Assembly (NCBI GenBank): GCA_900199595.1
Contig: FZRB01000002.1
Coordinates: 1-64,000, forward strand
Length of the DNA stretch: 64,000 nucleotides
Direction of reading: 5' to 3'
Source of the DNA: Lachnospiraceae bacterium
Lineage (GTDB): Bacteria > Bacillota > Clostridia > Lachnospirales > Lachnospiraceae
Part shown: piece after piece, positions 55,071 to 62,934 of the stretch
Layout: each line of letters begins with the position of its first letter
Position numbering within the stretch: position 1 is the stretch's first letter
The notes under the pieces: model-generated
What the model was told of the DNA's origin: nothing
Database searches by the model: none
What the model saw: the letters and a program-made list of their open reading frames with translations, nothing else
Translations under genes and position numbers: made by a program

Positions 55071-57134
55071 TTACTCCATCACAATAGAAACTAAAGATAT
55101 CGTCGTTGTTCTGTCCTTCATATCCAGATCCAGCTCTGACATATCAACCTCAGGAAACTCAAAATCTATCGTCAGCTTATTATCCTTAAAAAGAGAAGGA
55201 TCTATCTTAAAATTAATACCCTTGTTTACCATATCAGAGTTTACAGTTCCCTGATAAACCTCAGTTCCATTCACCTTTACAATACATTTCATTCCAAAGC
55301 TGACTTCAGTACGTTCGTGAATCTCTATATCACATTCTATAGGTTTATCCGGAACTGTAGCAAACGGTATTACAAGTGTCGATATCGGTCCCTTAAGCTT
55401 TGTTCTGAATCCGTGGTTGTTTTCGAAGCCCTCAGTAGCATAGGCATTTCCGTTGTTATCCACATCAAAACCAAGTCGTTCACCCAGCTCGTAAGGCTCG
55501 ACTTCTCCATCATCTACATATTCATCAATCAGTTTCAGCTTCTTATGCTTGGAAGCATCTGATTCTGTCATAAACTTTTTAACAACCAGCTTACTGTTAT
55601 CAGAAGAATTCCTGTAAAGATATCTTGCCCTCTTTTCATCTTCACCAAGAGTCTTTAAATCAACACCGTATTCATTGGTCATAGTTTCACCGGCAATTCC
55701 AGCGATATAAATAGGAAAATCAAAAGATGAAACAGGCGCATGAGAATATGTACAATCTCCTGTTGCTCCGGCCTCCTTAAGCATAAGCATGATTCTTTCA
55801 CAGTTATGCTTATCGCCATGATCTGCAGTGATCATAATGGTTGAAGAATCATATATTCCCTTATCCTTCATTTCCTGAAGCATCTCATTTACTATCTTAA
55901 ATACTCCTGCCAGCTGCTCCCTTCGTCCGGTTCTTCCAACATCAACACATTCTCTGTTCATGTTATAAGGACGATGCATACCCTTCAGATGATATACAGT
56001 AAAGGTTTTCTTCTTCGAATCATCTATAGTCATATGAGTCTGACTATAATCCTGATAGAATTTGATATCATTAAATTCGTAGGTATTATCTCTCTTCATA
56101 GCCTCTTCAAATTCAGAGGTCTGCATCCAGAATCTTGCTTTCAGAAAATGTGGCATAAATTTAAAAAGTGTCAGCTTATACAGTTTTCTGGAAAGCATAT
56201 AATCAGATGTGACAGGATTGGTAACCATCTCGAAATTATCAACCATATCAACCGTATCATCAGAAAAGAACAGAGTTTCTGAATAAACTCTTACATCGTA
56301 ACCTGCATCATTCATTTTCTGAAGAAGGTTATCCTTCTTAAAAATCTCATCCACATACTGACTGTAGGTATCCTGTCTGTCATATGGAATTCCTGTATAG
56401 AAGATAGGCATGGCCATCATGGTTCTGGCACCACCTGTCATGGCATTATCATAATGAACAAAGCCTGGATTATCAGTCTCGAAATCAGGATGTCTTGTCA
56501 GATAATCCTGATAATATACCTCATCCAGACAATCAAGGATAAATACAACTATATTATCCTTTGGCGCATAAGAAAACATTTCATCATTTGTTATAACAAG
56601 CGACTGTGTACTCTTCTTCTTATAAGTAACGGCCTGAGATATAAATGCAGGCACCTGAATAACAACGAGAAACAAACAGACAGCAACTACTATCTTGTTA
56701 ATAAGCGCTTTATCTTTTTTACGAACTATAAAATAAATAATAAACGGAACCAACAGGCATACTACCCAGATAGCGGTATTGAGCAGCCCGTACTTAGTAT
56801 AATTACCCCACTCTATATCTGTACCATCCAGCACACCATAATCGTAATTAATATAATTTCCCTGTACATAAAAGCCAAGTCCAACTCCGAGAACGAGGAG
56901 CATGTACCACTTAAAAAGCTTTTTAGGTACAATAAGACTAAACAGAACTATGAATACAAACATTATTAAAGAAATAATCAGTGAATCCTTTATTACCACT
57001 CCAAGTCCAAACTTCAGCTCGTCAGCGTTTGCAAGATAAATACCTACCGGTCCATAAAAAAACACTGTGAAAACAAAAAATAAACTGAGAACAACCCCCA
57101 GCTTAAGCTTTGTTTTAAAGGAATATTCTTCCAT
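55071..57134 (-). CDS. Membrane sulfatase-fold (LTA-synthase-like) protein, paralogue C
   Basis: A 687-residue paralogue of the following gene, alike from KLGVVLSLFFVFTVFFYGPVGIYLANADEL (split here as KLGVVLSLFFVF and GPVGIYLANADEL) to the shared end SLVSIVME. Membrane segments 1-190, catalytic domain about 200-520 with VFILDCLDEVYYQDYL, TGGARTMMAMPIFYTG, HLKGMHRPYNMN and MITADHGDKHNC. The residue after ILD is Cys here and Gly in paralogue D, which may mark different chemistry or specialisation. First gene of a long minus-strand run; its upstream gap carries a 21-nt palindrome. Confidence 0.82.
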   Translation of the reverse strand: MEEYSFKTKLKLGVVLSLFFVFTVFFYGPVGIYLANADELKFGLGVVIKDSLIISLIMFVFIVLFSLIVPKKLFKWYMLLVLGVGLGFYVQGNYINYDYGVLDGTDIEWGNYTKYGLLNTAIWVVCLLVPFIIYFIVRKKDKALINKIVVAVCLFLVVIQVPAFISQAVTYKKKSTQSLVITNDEMFSYAPKDNIVVFILDCLDEVYYQDYLTRHPDFETDNPGFVHYDNAMTGGARTMMAMPIFYTGIPYDRQDTYSQYVDEIFKKDNLLQKMNDAGYDVRVYSETLFFSDDTVDMVDNFEMVTNPVTSDYMLSRKLYKLTLFKFMPHFLKARFWMQTSEFEEAMKRDNTYEFNDIKFYQDYSQTHMTIDDSKKKTFTVYHLKGMHRPYNMNRECVDVGRTGRREQLAGVFKIVNEMLQEMKDKGIYDSSTIMITADHGDKHNCERIMLMLKEAGATGDCTYSHAPVSSFDFPIYIAGIAGETMTNEYGVDLKTLGEDEKRARYLYRNSSDNSKLVVKKFMTESDASKHKKLKLIDEYVDDGEVEPYELGERLGFDVDNNGNAYATEGFENNHGFRTKLKGPISTLVIPFATVPDKPIECDIEIHERTEVSFGMKCIVKVNGTEVYQGTVNSDMVNKGINFKIDPSLFKDNKLTIDFEFPEVDMSELDLDMKDRTTTISLVSIVME

Positions 57135-57161
57135 CCTTTTTCATTTCCTCCAAATAATTCG

Positions 57162-57193
57162 ATGTCATATTGTGTCAAAAGATACTTTTGACA
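57162..57193. promoter_or_regulatory. Palindrome in the divergent gap 57135-57471
   Basis: A perfect 21-nt inverted repeat, TGTCAAAAG-ATA-CTTTTGACA (57173-57193), overlaps a 20-mer (57162-57181) that recurs with one mismatch, inverted, at 61422-61441. The rest of the 337-nt gap holds the promoter and leader of the plus-strand secreted gene and AT-rich sequence; no small gene is seen. A TTGACG-17-TAAATT pair on the minus strand is a weak promoter candidate for the 57134 gene. Confidence 0.55.
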
Positions 57194-57337
57194 ACCACAT
57201 CATAAATTCTTTTCAAATACTATATATAGAGTTAAATACAAATAACTTAATAAAATTTACACTATATTGTAGTATTCGTCAAGAAATAATAATAAAAAAC
57301 ATAAGTTTTTTATCACAAAAAACTCAATTTTTTTATG

Positions 57338-57400
57338 TTTTAAATTTATGTATGATGTGATACAATGAGAAAGTCAAATTTCATCATTCTGGCATCAATC
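57338..57400 (+). promoter_or_regulatory. Extended -10 promoter and conserved leader of secreted gene 57472
   Basis: TGATACAAT (57358-57366) is an extended -10 with a weak TTTTAA -35 17 nt upstream. The following bases, GAGAAAGT..., TTTCATCA and TGGCATCAAT (to about 57399), recur in the same order after the promoter of the gene at 60639 on the other strand, indicating co-regulation. Confidence 0.6.
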
Positions 57401-57471
57401 GTTATTAATAATGACAATGATACACAGAAAACAGATGGAATGAAAACTTAATATTCAAGGAGGAGTTGAGG

Positions 57472-58257
57472 ATGAAAAGAACACTCAAGAAGATAGTAGC
57501 CATACTTCTTGCTACAGTGATTATCTCAGCATCATTTGCCCCAGCAAAGGAAGTAAAGGCCAATACTATCAAAACACCAACTACCATACGATGCGGTGTA
57601 GGTCTTAAGTATTACAGCTACTTCAGCATCAGATTGTCAAGTGCCAAGGATAAGGTTTCTAAGATTACCGTAACCAAGGGCGGCAGAAAGACAAGCAATC
57701 TTAAGGTAAAGAAAACCTATACAAGACTTTACAGCAGCGGAACAAGTTATATCGGATATAACTTCTATGCAACAAAGGCAGGAACATATAAGATAAAGCT
57801 TAAGATTAAGAAGGGTTCGGGCGGAAGCACAACAAGAACTATCAAGGTTTATGCTTATGGTTCAGGTTCACTTTTCAAGAAAGTTACAATCAATGGAAAG
57901 AAAGTAACCAACAAGTATCAGACAAATTACTGCTATACAACAAAGAAGAGCGGAAAAGTTAAGTTTACTCTTGCTCCTGGATGTAAAATAACAAGTATTA
58001 AAGTAGAAAAGAGAAATCAGAACGGTGACTGGAAGACAACATCATTTAAAAACGGAAGAAAAGTTACCTTCGGTAAAGTAGGATACTGTTCAAGTTCAAA
58101 TACAAGCAGCAATGGTTATATTAACCAGACTGAAGACAAAGGCTTCGTAGCAAATACAGAATTCATAATCACATACACAGATAAGAGTGATCTTGATTCA
58201 ACAGCTGAGCACACAGCATACTTCTATGTATATAAGAAAGCTACTCAGTGGCCATAA
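57472..58257 (+). CDS. Small secreted beta-domain protein, family member 3
   Basis: About 261 residues from the ATG at 57472 (AAGGAGG at 57458-57464; an in-frame TTG two codons earlier overlaps the leader). Signal peptide 1-30 (KRTLKKIVAILLATVIISAS, cleavage near EVKAN). The mature protein is basic, Lys/Thr/Ser/Tyr-rich, with two beta-type modules; the second starts LFKKVTINGKKV, echoing the KKITLNGKAV of the basic C-terminus of the surface protein at 1626, and ITKLTITGV / VKTLKIKGV of the two secreted proteins at 23738 and 24594. No catalytic motif. Monocistronic between its own promoter and a bidirectional terminator. Confidence 0.75.
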   Translation: MKRTLKKIVAILLATVIISASFAPAKEVKANTIKTPTTIRCGVGLKYYSYFSIRLSSAKDKVSKITVTKGGRKTSNLKVKKTYTRLYSSGTSYIGYNFYATKAGTYKIKLKIKKGSGGSTTRTIKVYAYGSGSLFKKVTINGKKVTNKYQTNYCYTTKKSGKVKFTLAPGCKITSIKVEKRNQNGDWKTTSFKNGRKVTFGKVGYCSSSNTSSNGYINQTEDKGFVANTEFIITYTDKSDLDSTAEHTAYFYVYKKATQWP

Positions 58258-58280
58258 AAAATAACTTGTAAAACAATTTA

Positions 58281-58312
58281 AAAACCTCACCCGGTTAGGG
58301 GTGAGGTTTTTT
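58281..58312. terminator. Bidirectional terminator between convergent genes
   Basis: An 8-bp stem CCTCACCC/GGGTGAGG (58285-58306) followed by TTTTTT on the plus strand and flanked by AAAA on the left, so it can also end the minus-strand gene at 58339. Confidence 0.93.
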
Positions 58313-58338
58313 GTATGTTACCTTATAGATTATAAATC

Positions 58339-60639
58339 TTATAATCCTACTGTACCACTAAGGTGTCCGTTCTGGAGTATCCACTGCTGCTTCTGTGTTA
58401 TAGTTGCATTTGCCTTAGAAAGCTTCTTAGACTTAACTGTGTATACTACACGTCCTTCAAGGCTGTATCCGGAACTTGAACTTCCATCTGATGAATATGT
58501 TGCCATTGTAAGAACCTTAGAAAGACTCTTTGAACCACTCTTAACTGTATTTTCATTAGTTTTCTTATTTGTAAAGCTATGCTTTACAGCATTTACTATA
58601 GGTTTAGCTATTCCTTCAGTATTGAATTCATAGATTGTATTTCCATATGTCTCGTTACGCTTCTGAACATAATCTGTTCTGTAACCGGTTGTTTTTACTG
58701 AACTTACATTCCCCTTCTTATCATAAGTATATGTATTAGTACTCTGTGAAGGCTTGTCATAAACCTTATCCTTATCATCCACAGAATCTACAAATACAGT
58801 ACCGGTAAGCTTAGCCTTTTCAGCCTCAATTTTCTGTGTAGCAGCAACATCATAGAAATCATCCTTGCCATCAGTATAGTATGCACTACCACTACTATTA
58901 TTTGAATCTGTAGTTATGCGGCCGTTAGCTTTGCCATCTTTATCAAATGTGTATCTAGTAACCGTACGATCTCCGCTATTTGTATATTCCTTTCCTCCGG
59001 AATATTCCTTTCCTGTTTCCTTATATGTATACTTATCTTCTACCTTACTTCCACCATTTGAATAATATGAATGTGTTTCTATTCCTGATTTGCTTGAAGA
59101 CTCATCATATCCAACAGAATTCTCCGAATAATTCTTTGTATATGAATTATATGTTGTAATGTATGTTCTCTTTCCGTTAGCTACAACCTCAGAATGCTCT
59201 GAAGGATATCCACTTATAGTGTAGCTTTCAACATAAGAACCTTTTTTACCATCTTCATAGGTTCTGTCTGTGTTCACCTTATAGCTCTTATTGTAAGATG
59301 CAGATGATGACTTATAATTTGACTTTCCAGGATTAGAGGTTACCGCCTTCTTTACGCGTCCCTTCTTATCATAAGTATATGTGATAGTATATGTATCCGT
59401 ATTCTCCTCGGAAGATTTATATAATGAATTAACCTCTGAACTGCTTGTATATGTATAATCTACATATTTACCAGGAACATACTCATCCTTATCATCATAA
59501 TAACTGGAAATCCACTCACTTCCTTCTCCTAAATTGGAAGATGAGTTTTTTTCTGTCTTTTCCGAAGACTGAGAAGATACAGATGTCACAGTTTCTTTTT
59601 TAATTCGTTTTTTATTATCATATGTATACTTTCTTGTAGTAACAACCTTATCAGATATTATTTCTTCTTCTGTATCTGTACTCACATTCTTTTTTTCACT
59701 GCTCTTGTTGTTAATTGTAACTGTAACTGATGTAGTAGTCGTAAAGCTATAACTACTATATTTGTTTCCTTTAGCATCCTTGTAATTATATCCATCAGGA
59801 TCGTTTTCAAGCTTTGTTAATTCAACAACGGATTCATTATCATTATCATCATAAATATATCTAAAGTATCTGTAGTTATTTTCAGTAGAATAATTAGCAT
59901 TTGAAGTTTCGGAAACTGTCTTTACTGAATACTTGCCACCGCCCTTATCTGTATAAGTTGTGGTATAAGTTGTATCACTGCTTGTGTCTGCAAATGATTT
60001 TCCGCCTGCCATCTCATAATAAAATGCATCCTTGCTTGTGACCTCATCAATATTTGTTCCATCTGGATTTTTGTAGTTATAACCTGCCAGCAGTTTTCCA
60101 TTACTTAATTCAGTCGCTCTATTATATATAGATGATTTACTTGTTGACTTTTCACTACCTGTCATTGTATGTGTTGTAGTCGAAACTGTCTGAGTTGCAA
60201 GTTTTTTCTTATTGTATGTGTATTTTGTTACCGTTGTATATATATCATTAACAGTTCCAAGTTTCTCTTTTCTTGTAAGACCTGTAGTCTTATCAGTATT
60301 ATAATATGTGGTTGACTCAACATACTTTACAGTCTTAGAAGAAATATTATTATTCTTGTTATAGCTGAAGGTTGTTGTTGTCGTTGTTTTAATATCCTTG
60401 CTTTTGTTTTTTGAAGTACTTGTAGCAACTGACTTCTTTAAAGTTCCGTTTTTGTTATAAGTGTATTTAATAGTATCACCAGAACTATTCTTTGCCTGTG
60501 TGATGTAATACACCTTCTTATTTGCTGCATCAACTGTGCTCATTTTACTTCCTGCAGGATTCACTGCTGCAACTGAAACAACCATAGCTGCTGCAAGCAT
60601 AACTGCCGAAAGTCTGGTTTTCAAACTTCGTTTCTTCAT
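58339..60639 (-). CDS. Secreted YD/RHS-like repeat protein
   Basis: About 766 residues from the ATG at 60639 (GGAGG upstream); 13 extra residues in the longer reading are not a signal peptide. Signal peptide about 1-37 (KKRSLKTRLSAVMLAAAMVV). The rest is extremely Ser/Thr/Tyr/Lys-rich, built of irregular repeats such as YTYNKNGTLKK, YTYDNKKRIKKETV, YTYDKKGRVKKAV and YTYDKKGNVSSVKT, resembling YD units of RHS proteins. Unlike RHS toxins it lacks a core cage domain or C-terminal toxin, ending SGTVGL. Probably a surface or extracellular glycan-binding or structural protein. Its promoter and leader match those of the convergent gene 57472. Confidence 0.75.
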   Translation of the reverse strand: MKKRSLKTRLSAVMLAAAMVVSVAAVNPAGSKMSTVDAANKKVYYITQAKNSSGDTIKYTYNKNGTLKKSVATSTSKNKSKDIKTTTTTTFSYNKNNNISSKTVKYVESTTYYNTDKTTGLTRKEKLGTVNDIYTTVTKYTYNKKKLATQTVSTTTHTMTGSEKSTSKSSIYNRATELSNGKLLAGYNYKNPDGTNIDEVTSKDAFYYEMAGGKSFADTSSDTTYTTTYTDKGGGKYSVKTVSETSNANYSTENNYRYFRYIYDDNDNESVVELTKLENDPDGYNYKDAKGNKYSSYSFTTTTSVTVTINNKSSEKKNVSTDTEEEIISDKVVTTRKYTYDNKKRIKKETVTSVSSQSSEKTEKNSSSNLGEGSEWISSYYDDKDEYVPGKYVDYTYTSSSEVNSLYKSSEENTDTYTITYTYDKKGRVKKAVTSNPGKSNYKSSSASYNKSYKVNTDRTYEDGKKGSYVESYTISGYPSEHSEVVANGKRTYITTYNSYTKNYSENSVGYDESSSKSGIETHSYYSNGGSKVEDKYTYKETGKEYSGGKEYTNSGDRTVTRYTFDKDGKANGRITTDSNNSSGSAYYTDGKDDFYDVAATQKIEAEKAKLTGTVFVDSVDDKDKVYDKPSQSTNTYTYDKKGNVSSVKTTGYRTDYVQKRNETYGNTIYEFNTEGIAKPIVNAVKHSFTNKKTNENTVKSGSKSLSKVLTMATYSSDGSSSSGYSLEGRVVYTVKSKKLSKANATITQKQQWILQNGHLSGTVGL

Positions 60640-60729
60640 TCCTTGTCCTCCTGTTAGTATTATATATTTATTCACCACTCAGCACCTGATTACTTTCCTC
60701 ATTACTACCCACAGAAACCTCAAACCATT

Positions 60730-60790
60730 ATTGATGCCAATTTGATGAAAATTACTCTCTCATTGTATCAATAATATACAAATAATTCAA
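60730..60790 (-). promoter_or_regulatory. Promoter and conserved leader of the YD-repeat gene
   Basis: -35 TTGAAT (60785-60790), 17-nt spacer, extended -10 TGATACAAT (-10 at 60762-60767). Downstream GAGAGAGT, TTTCATCA and TGGCATCAAT match the leader at 57358-57400 with few changes. Confidence 0.68.
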
Positions 60791-60825
60791 CAAAAATATA
60801 AATATTTGGACATTTTAAACAAAAA

Positions 60826-60853
60826 AAGAGGTGGATAGCTTCATCCACCTCTT
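60826..60853 (-). terminator. Rho-independent terminator after cyclophilin
   Basis: An 11-bp stem AAGAGGTGGAT/ATCCACCTCTT with a 6-nt loop, followed on the minus strand by TTTTTTG. Lies 22 nt past the cyclophilin stop. Confidence 0.95.
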
Positions 60854-60875
60854 ATAATACATATTCATTTATAAT

Positions 60876-61394
60876 CTATATCTTTTCCGGTTCAGGGTAT
60901 TCTTCTCCAAAGGTATCAACTGTAACTGTCTTCATAACCTGTGGAGTTATTGGCTTATCTGCCCAGCCTGTCTTTGTATATGCTATACGGTCTACCACAT
61001 CCTGTCCCTCTATTACTTTTCCAAATGCGGCGTATGCACCATCCAGATGAGGTGAGGTTTCGTGCATGATAAAGAACTGAGAACCTGCACTGTCAGGCAT
61101 CATAGAACGCGCCATTGACAGAACACCAACCTCATGCTTCAGATCGTTCTTGAATCCATTAGATGAGAATTCTCCTTTGATAGAATAACCGGGACCACCT
61201 GTTCCTCTTCCATCAGGATCTCCTCCCTGAATCATAAAGCCCGGGATAACTCTGTGAAATATTACTCCATCATAAAAACCCTTTTTTATCAATGATATAA
61301 AGTTATTAACTGTATTGGGAGCTATTTCAGGATAAAGCTCAGCCTTTATAACCCCTCCGTCTTCCATAGTAATTGTAACAACAGGATTTGCCAT
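60876..61394 (-). CDS. Cyclophilin-type peptidyl-prolyl cis-trans isomerase
   Basis: A 172-residue cytoplasmic cyclophilin (no signal peptide) that speeds proline isomerisation in folding proteins. Conserved active-site parts are FHRVIPGFMIQGGDPDGRGTG (His/Arg/Phe/Met/Gln cluster, split here as FHRVIPGFMIQGG), GSQFFIMHETSPHLDG and AFGKVIEG. Monocistronic: own candidate promoter at 61557-61586, a structured leader of about 155 nt, and a strong terminator. GGAAGGAG ribosome site before ATG 61394. Confidence 0.95.
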   Translation of the reverse strand: MANPVVTITMEDGGVIKAELYPEIAPNTVNNFISLIKKGFYDGVIFHRVIPGFMIQGGDPDGRGTGGPGYSIKGEFSSNGFKNDLKHEVGVLSMARSMMPDSAGSQFFIMHETSPHLDGAYAAFGKVIEGQDVVDRIAYTKTGWADKPITPQVMKTVTVDTFGEEYPEPEKI

Positions 61395-61417
61395 TTTATA
61401 GTCTCCTTCCTTTTTTA

Positions 61418-61534
61418 TTGACTTTTGACACCATATGACATACGGAAACCGCTAATTTTCTACGAAAATTGCTATTTCCTCATGTTTCAGCGTGTCATAA
61501 AGTCAACAAGCTTTTCTTGCAAGCAAGAACGCTT
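61418..61534. repeat. Palindrome cluster in the cyclophilin leader
   Basis: Outer arms TTGACTTTTGACAC (61418-61431) and GTGTCATAAAGTCAA (61492-61506) enclose an inner imperfect palindrome (61444-61479, GGAAACCGCTAATTTTC facing GAAAATTGCTATTTCC). A further hairpin follows at 61508-61534 (AAGC, TTCTTGC-AA-GCAAGAA, GCTT). These fill most of the first half of the 353-nt gap 61395-61747; the rest (61587-61747) is AT-rich with no gene seen. Structured leader, or small mobile-element/MITE-like remnant. Confidence 0.6.
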
Positions 61535-61556
61535 TTTGACCTTTGACACTTATGTC

Positions 61557-61586
61557 ATATTATCATATTATCCTCTTTTATAACAA
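61557..61586 (-). promoter_or_regulatory. Candidate promoter of the cyclophilin gene
   Basis: Minus strand: -35 TTGTTA (61581-61586), 18-nt spacer, extended -10 TGATAATAT (-10 at 61557-61562). Implies a leader of about 155 nt. Confidence 0.5.
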
Positions 61587-61747
61587 GCGATTCTTCAAAT
61601 TGATAACCGATTCCGTTCAGGATAATACCTCTATTTTACACTTGTCCATAATTATCTATTTTCTTTTTGTTCTCCCGGTATTATCTTGTATGTATTAAGT
61701 TCCACCCAAATAAGTTTTAAATAATCTTATAAAAAGGAGCTGGACAA

Positions 61748-62011
61748 ATGACAAAAATCAATTGTGACGATCTTGCCGCACTTTCAGAAGAATTATCCGG
61801 CAGGAAATTAGAGCTACAGGATTTTTCAAATAGAATGAATGCTACCATGAAGTTTCTTACTGATACATGGGAGTCAGAACTGACCGAAAGCTATTACAGA
61901 CGTTACAAAGATTCAGAACACAACCTTAAGCAACTTGAAAAGCTGATGAACGATATGATCATCACTCTTGATTCTCTTAGTGCCGCAGTTTCAGCACTGC
62001 AGGATTTATAG
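61748..62011 (+). CDS. WXG100-like small helical protein
   Basis: An 87-residue protein, no signal peptide, predicted two-helix hairpin: helix 1 about 8-34, turn TDTWESEL (Trp38, W-E-S instead of W-x-G), helix 2 about 40-87 with YYRRY and coiled-coil heptads. Size, central Trp turn and the absence of Cys in the helices resemble WXG100/ESAT-6-type substrates of type VII secretion, but there is no secretion gene near and no clear YxxxD/E tail. AAGGAG precedes the ATG. May be an orphan effector-like or cytoplasmic helical protein. Confidence 0.62.
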   Translation: MTKINCDDLAALSEELSGRKLELQDFSNRMNATMKFLTDTWESELTESYYRRYKDSEHNLKQLEKLMNDMIITLDSLSAAVSALQDL

Positions 62012-62172
62012 ATATTTTCCACTATTAAACAGCATATATTTCTACATAAATCTACTTTATTACATAAAACATTTGTGGTAAAGTAAACTTGTTGTTCATA
62101 AAAATATAACCTTGTCAGGAGGCAACTATGGGACAGGGAATCAATAATGTTTTTACTTTTAGGAGGATTAAA

Positions 62173-62919
62173 ATGGAAAACATATCTCTCACAGCTGAAG
62201 TAGGCGCTACTTCATACCCAGGAAGAGGAGTAATCATCGGTCTTACTCCCGATGGAAAGAATGCCGCAATAGGATACTTTATCATGGGCCGTTCTTCAAA
62301 CAGTCGTAACAGAATATTCGTAACAGAAGGCGAAGGAATAAGAACAGAGGCTTTCGATCCATCTAAGCTTGAGGATCCGAGTCTTATCATTTACGCCCCT
62401 GTAAGAGTCAGAGGAAATGATACCATCGTAACAAATGGTGATCAGACAGATACTATATATGACTTAATGTCAGAAGGAAAAACATTTGAAGAGTCTCTCA
62501 GAACCAGAGAATTTGAACCTGACGGGCCAAATTATACACCACGTATTTCCGGTATACTTCATATTCCTTCAACAGACTTTACAACCAGTACAAATGAAGA
62601 TTCAAAATACAGCTATGAGATGTCTATCCTGAAAAGTAATAACGGAGATCCTTCAGCTTGCAACAGATATACATTTTCATATGATGTCCCCCTTGCAGGT
62701 GAAGCTCATTTCATTCATACCTACATGGGCGACGGAAATCCACTCCCAAGCTTTGAGGGTGAACCAACTCCTGTAAAGGTTGAGACAAATGATCTTGATG
62801 AATTTACAGAACAGATCTGGAATGCACTTAATGACGAAAACAAAGTTTCACTTTTTACAAGATTTATTAATATAGAAAATGGTGAAACTAACAGCCGTAT
62901 AATAAATAAAAATAAATAA
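62173..62919 (+). CDS. purO: IMP cyclohydrolase, PurO type
   Basis: 248 residues from the ATG at 62173 (AGGAGG six nt upstream). Closes FAICAR to IMP, the last step of purine synthesis. The N-terminal PGRGVIIGLTPDGKNAAIGYFIMGRSSNSRNR stretch (split here as PGRGVIIGLTPDG and GYFIMGRSSNSRNR) is characteristic of the archaeal-type PurO family, also found in Clostridia. A second in-frame ATG at 62128 also has a strong AGGAGG and would add 15 residues; the family start fits 62173. Directly upstream of the AICAR formyltransferase gene (15 nt), together replacing bifunctional PurH. Confidence 0.9.
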   Translation: MENISLTAEVGATSYPGRGVIIGLTPDGKNAAIGYFIMGRSSNSRNRIFVTEGEGIRTEAFDPSKLEDPSLIIYAPVRVRGNDTIVTNGDQTDTIYDLMSEGKTFEESLRTREFEPDGPNYTPRISGILHIPSTDFTTSTNEDSKYSYEMSILKSNNGDPSACNRYTFSYDVPLAGEAHFIHTYMGDGNPLPSFEGEPTPVKVETNDLDEFTEQIWNALNDENKVSLFTRFINIENGETNSRIINKNK

Positions 62920-62934
62920 TGAAAGGAAATAGCT

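Noticed and set aside
61508-61534. Plus-strand terminator
   Set aside because: The hairpin is followed by TTTTTG, but no plus-strand gene lies upstream; it is better read as part of the cyclophilin leader.
62012-62172. Purine riboswitch before purO
   Set aside because: No conserved purine-aptamer core could be read and the gap is AT-rich without the expected paired stems.
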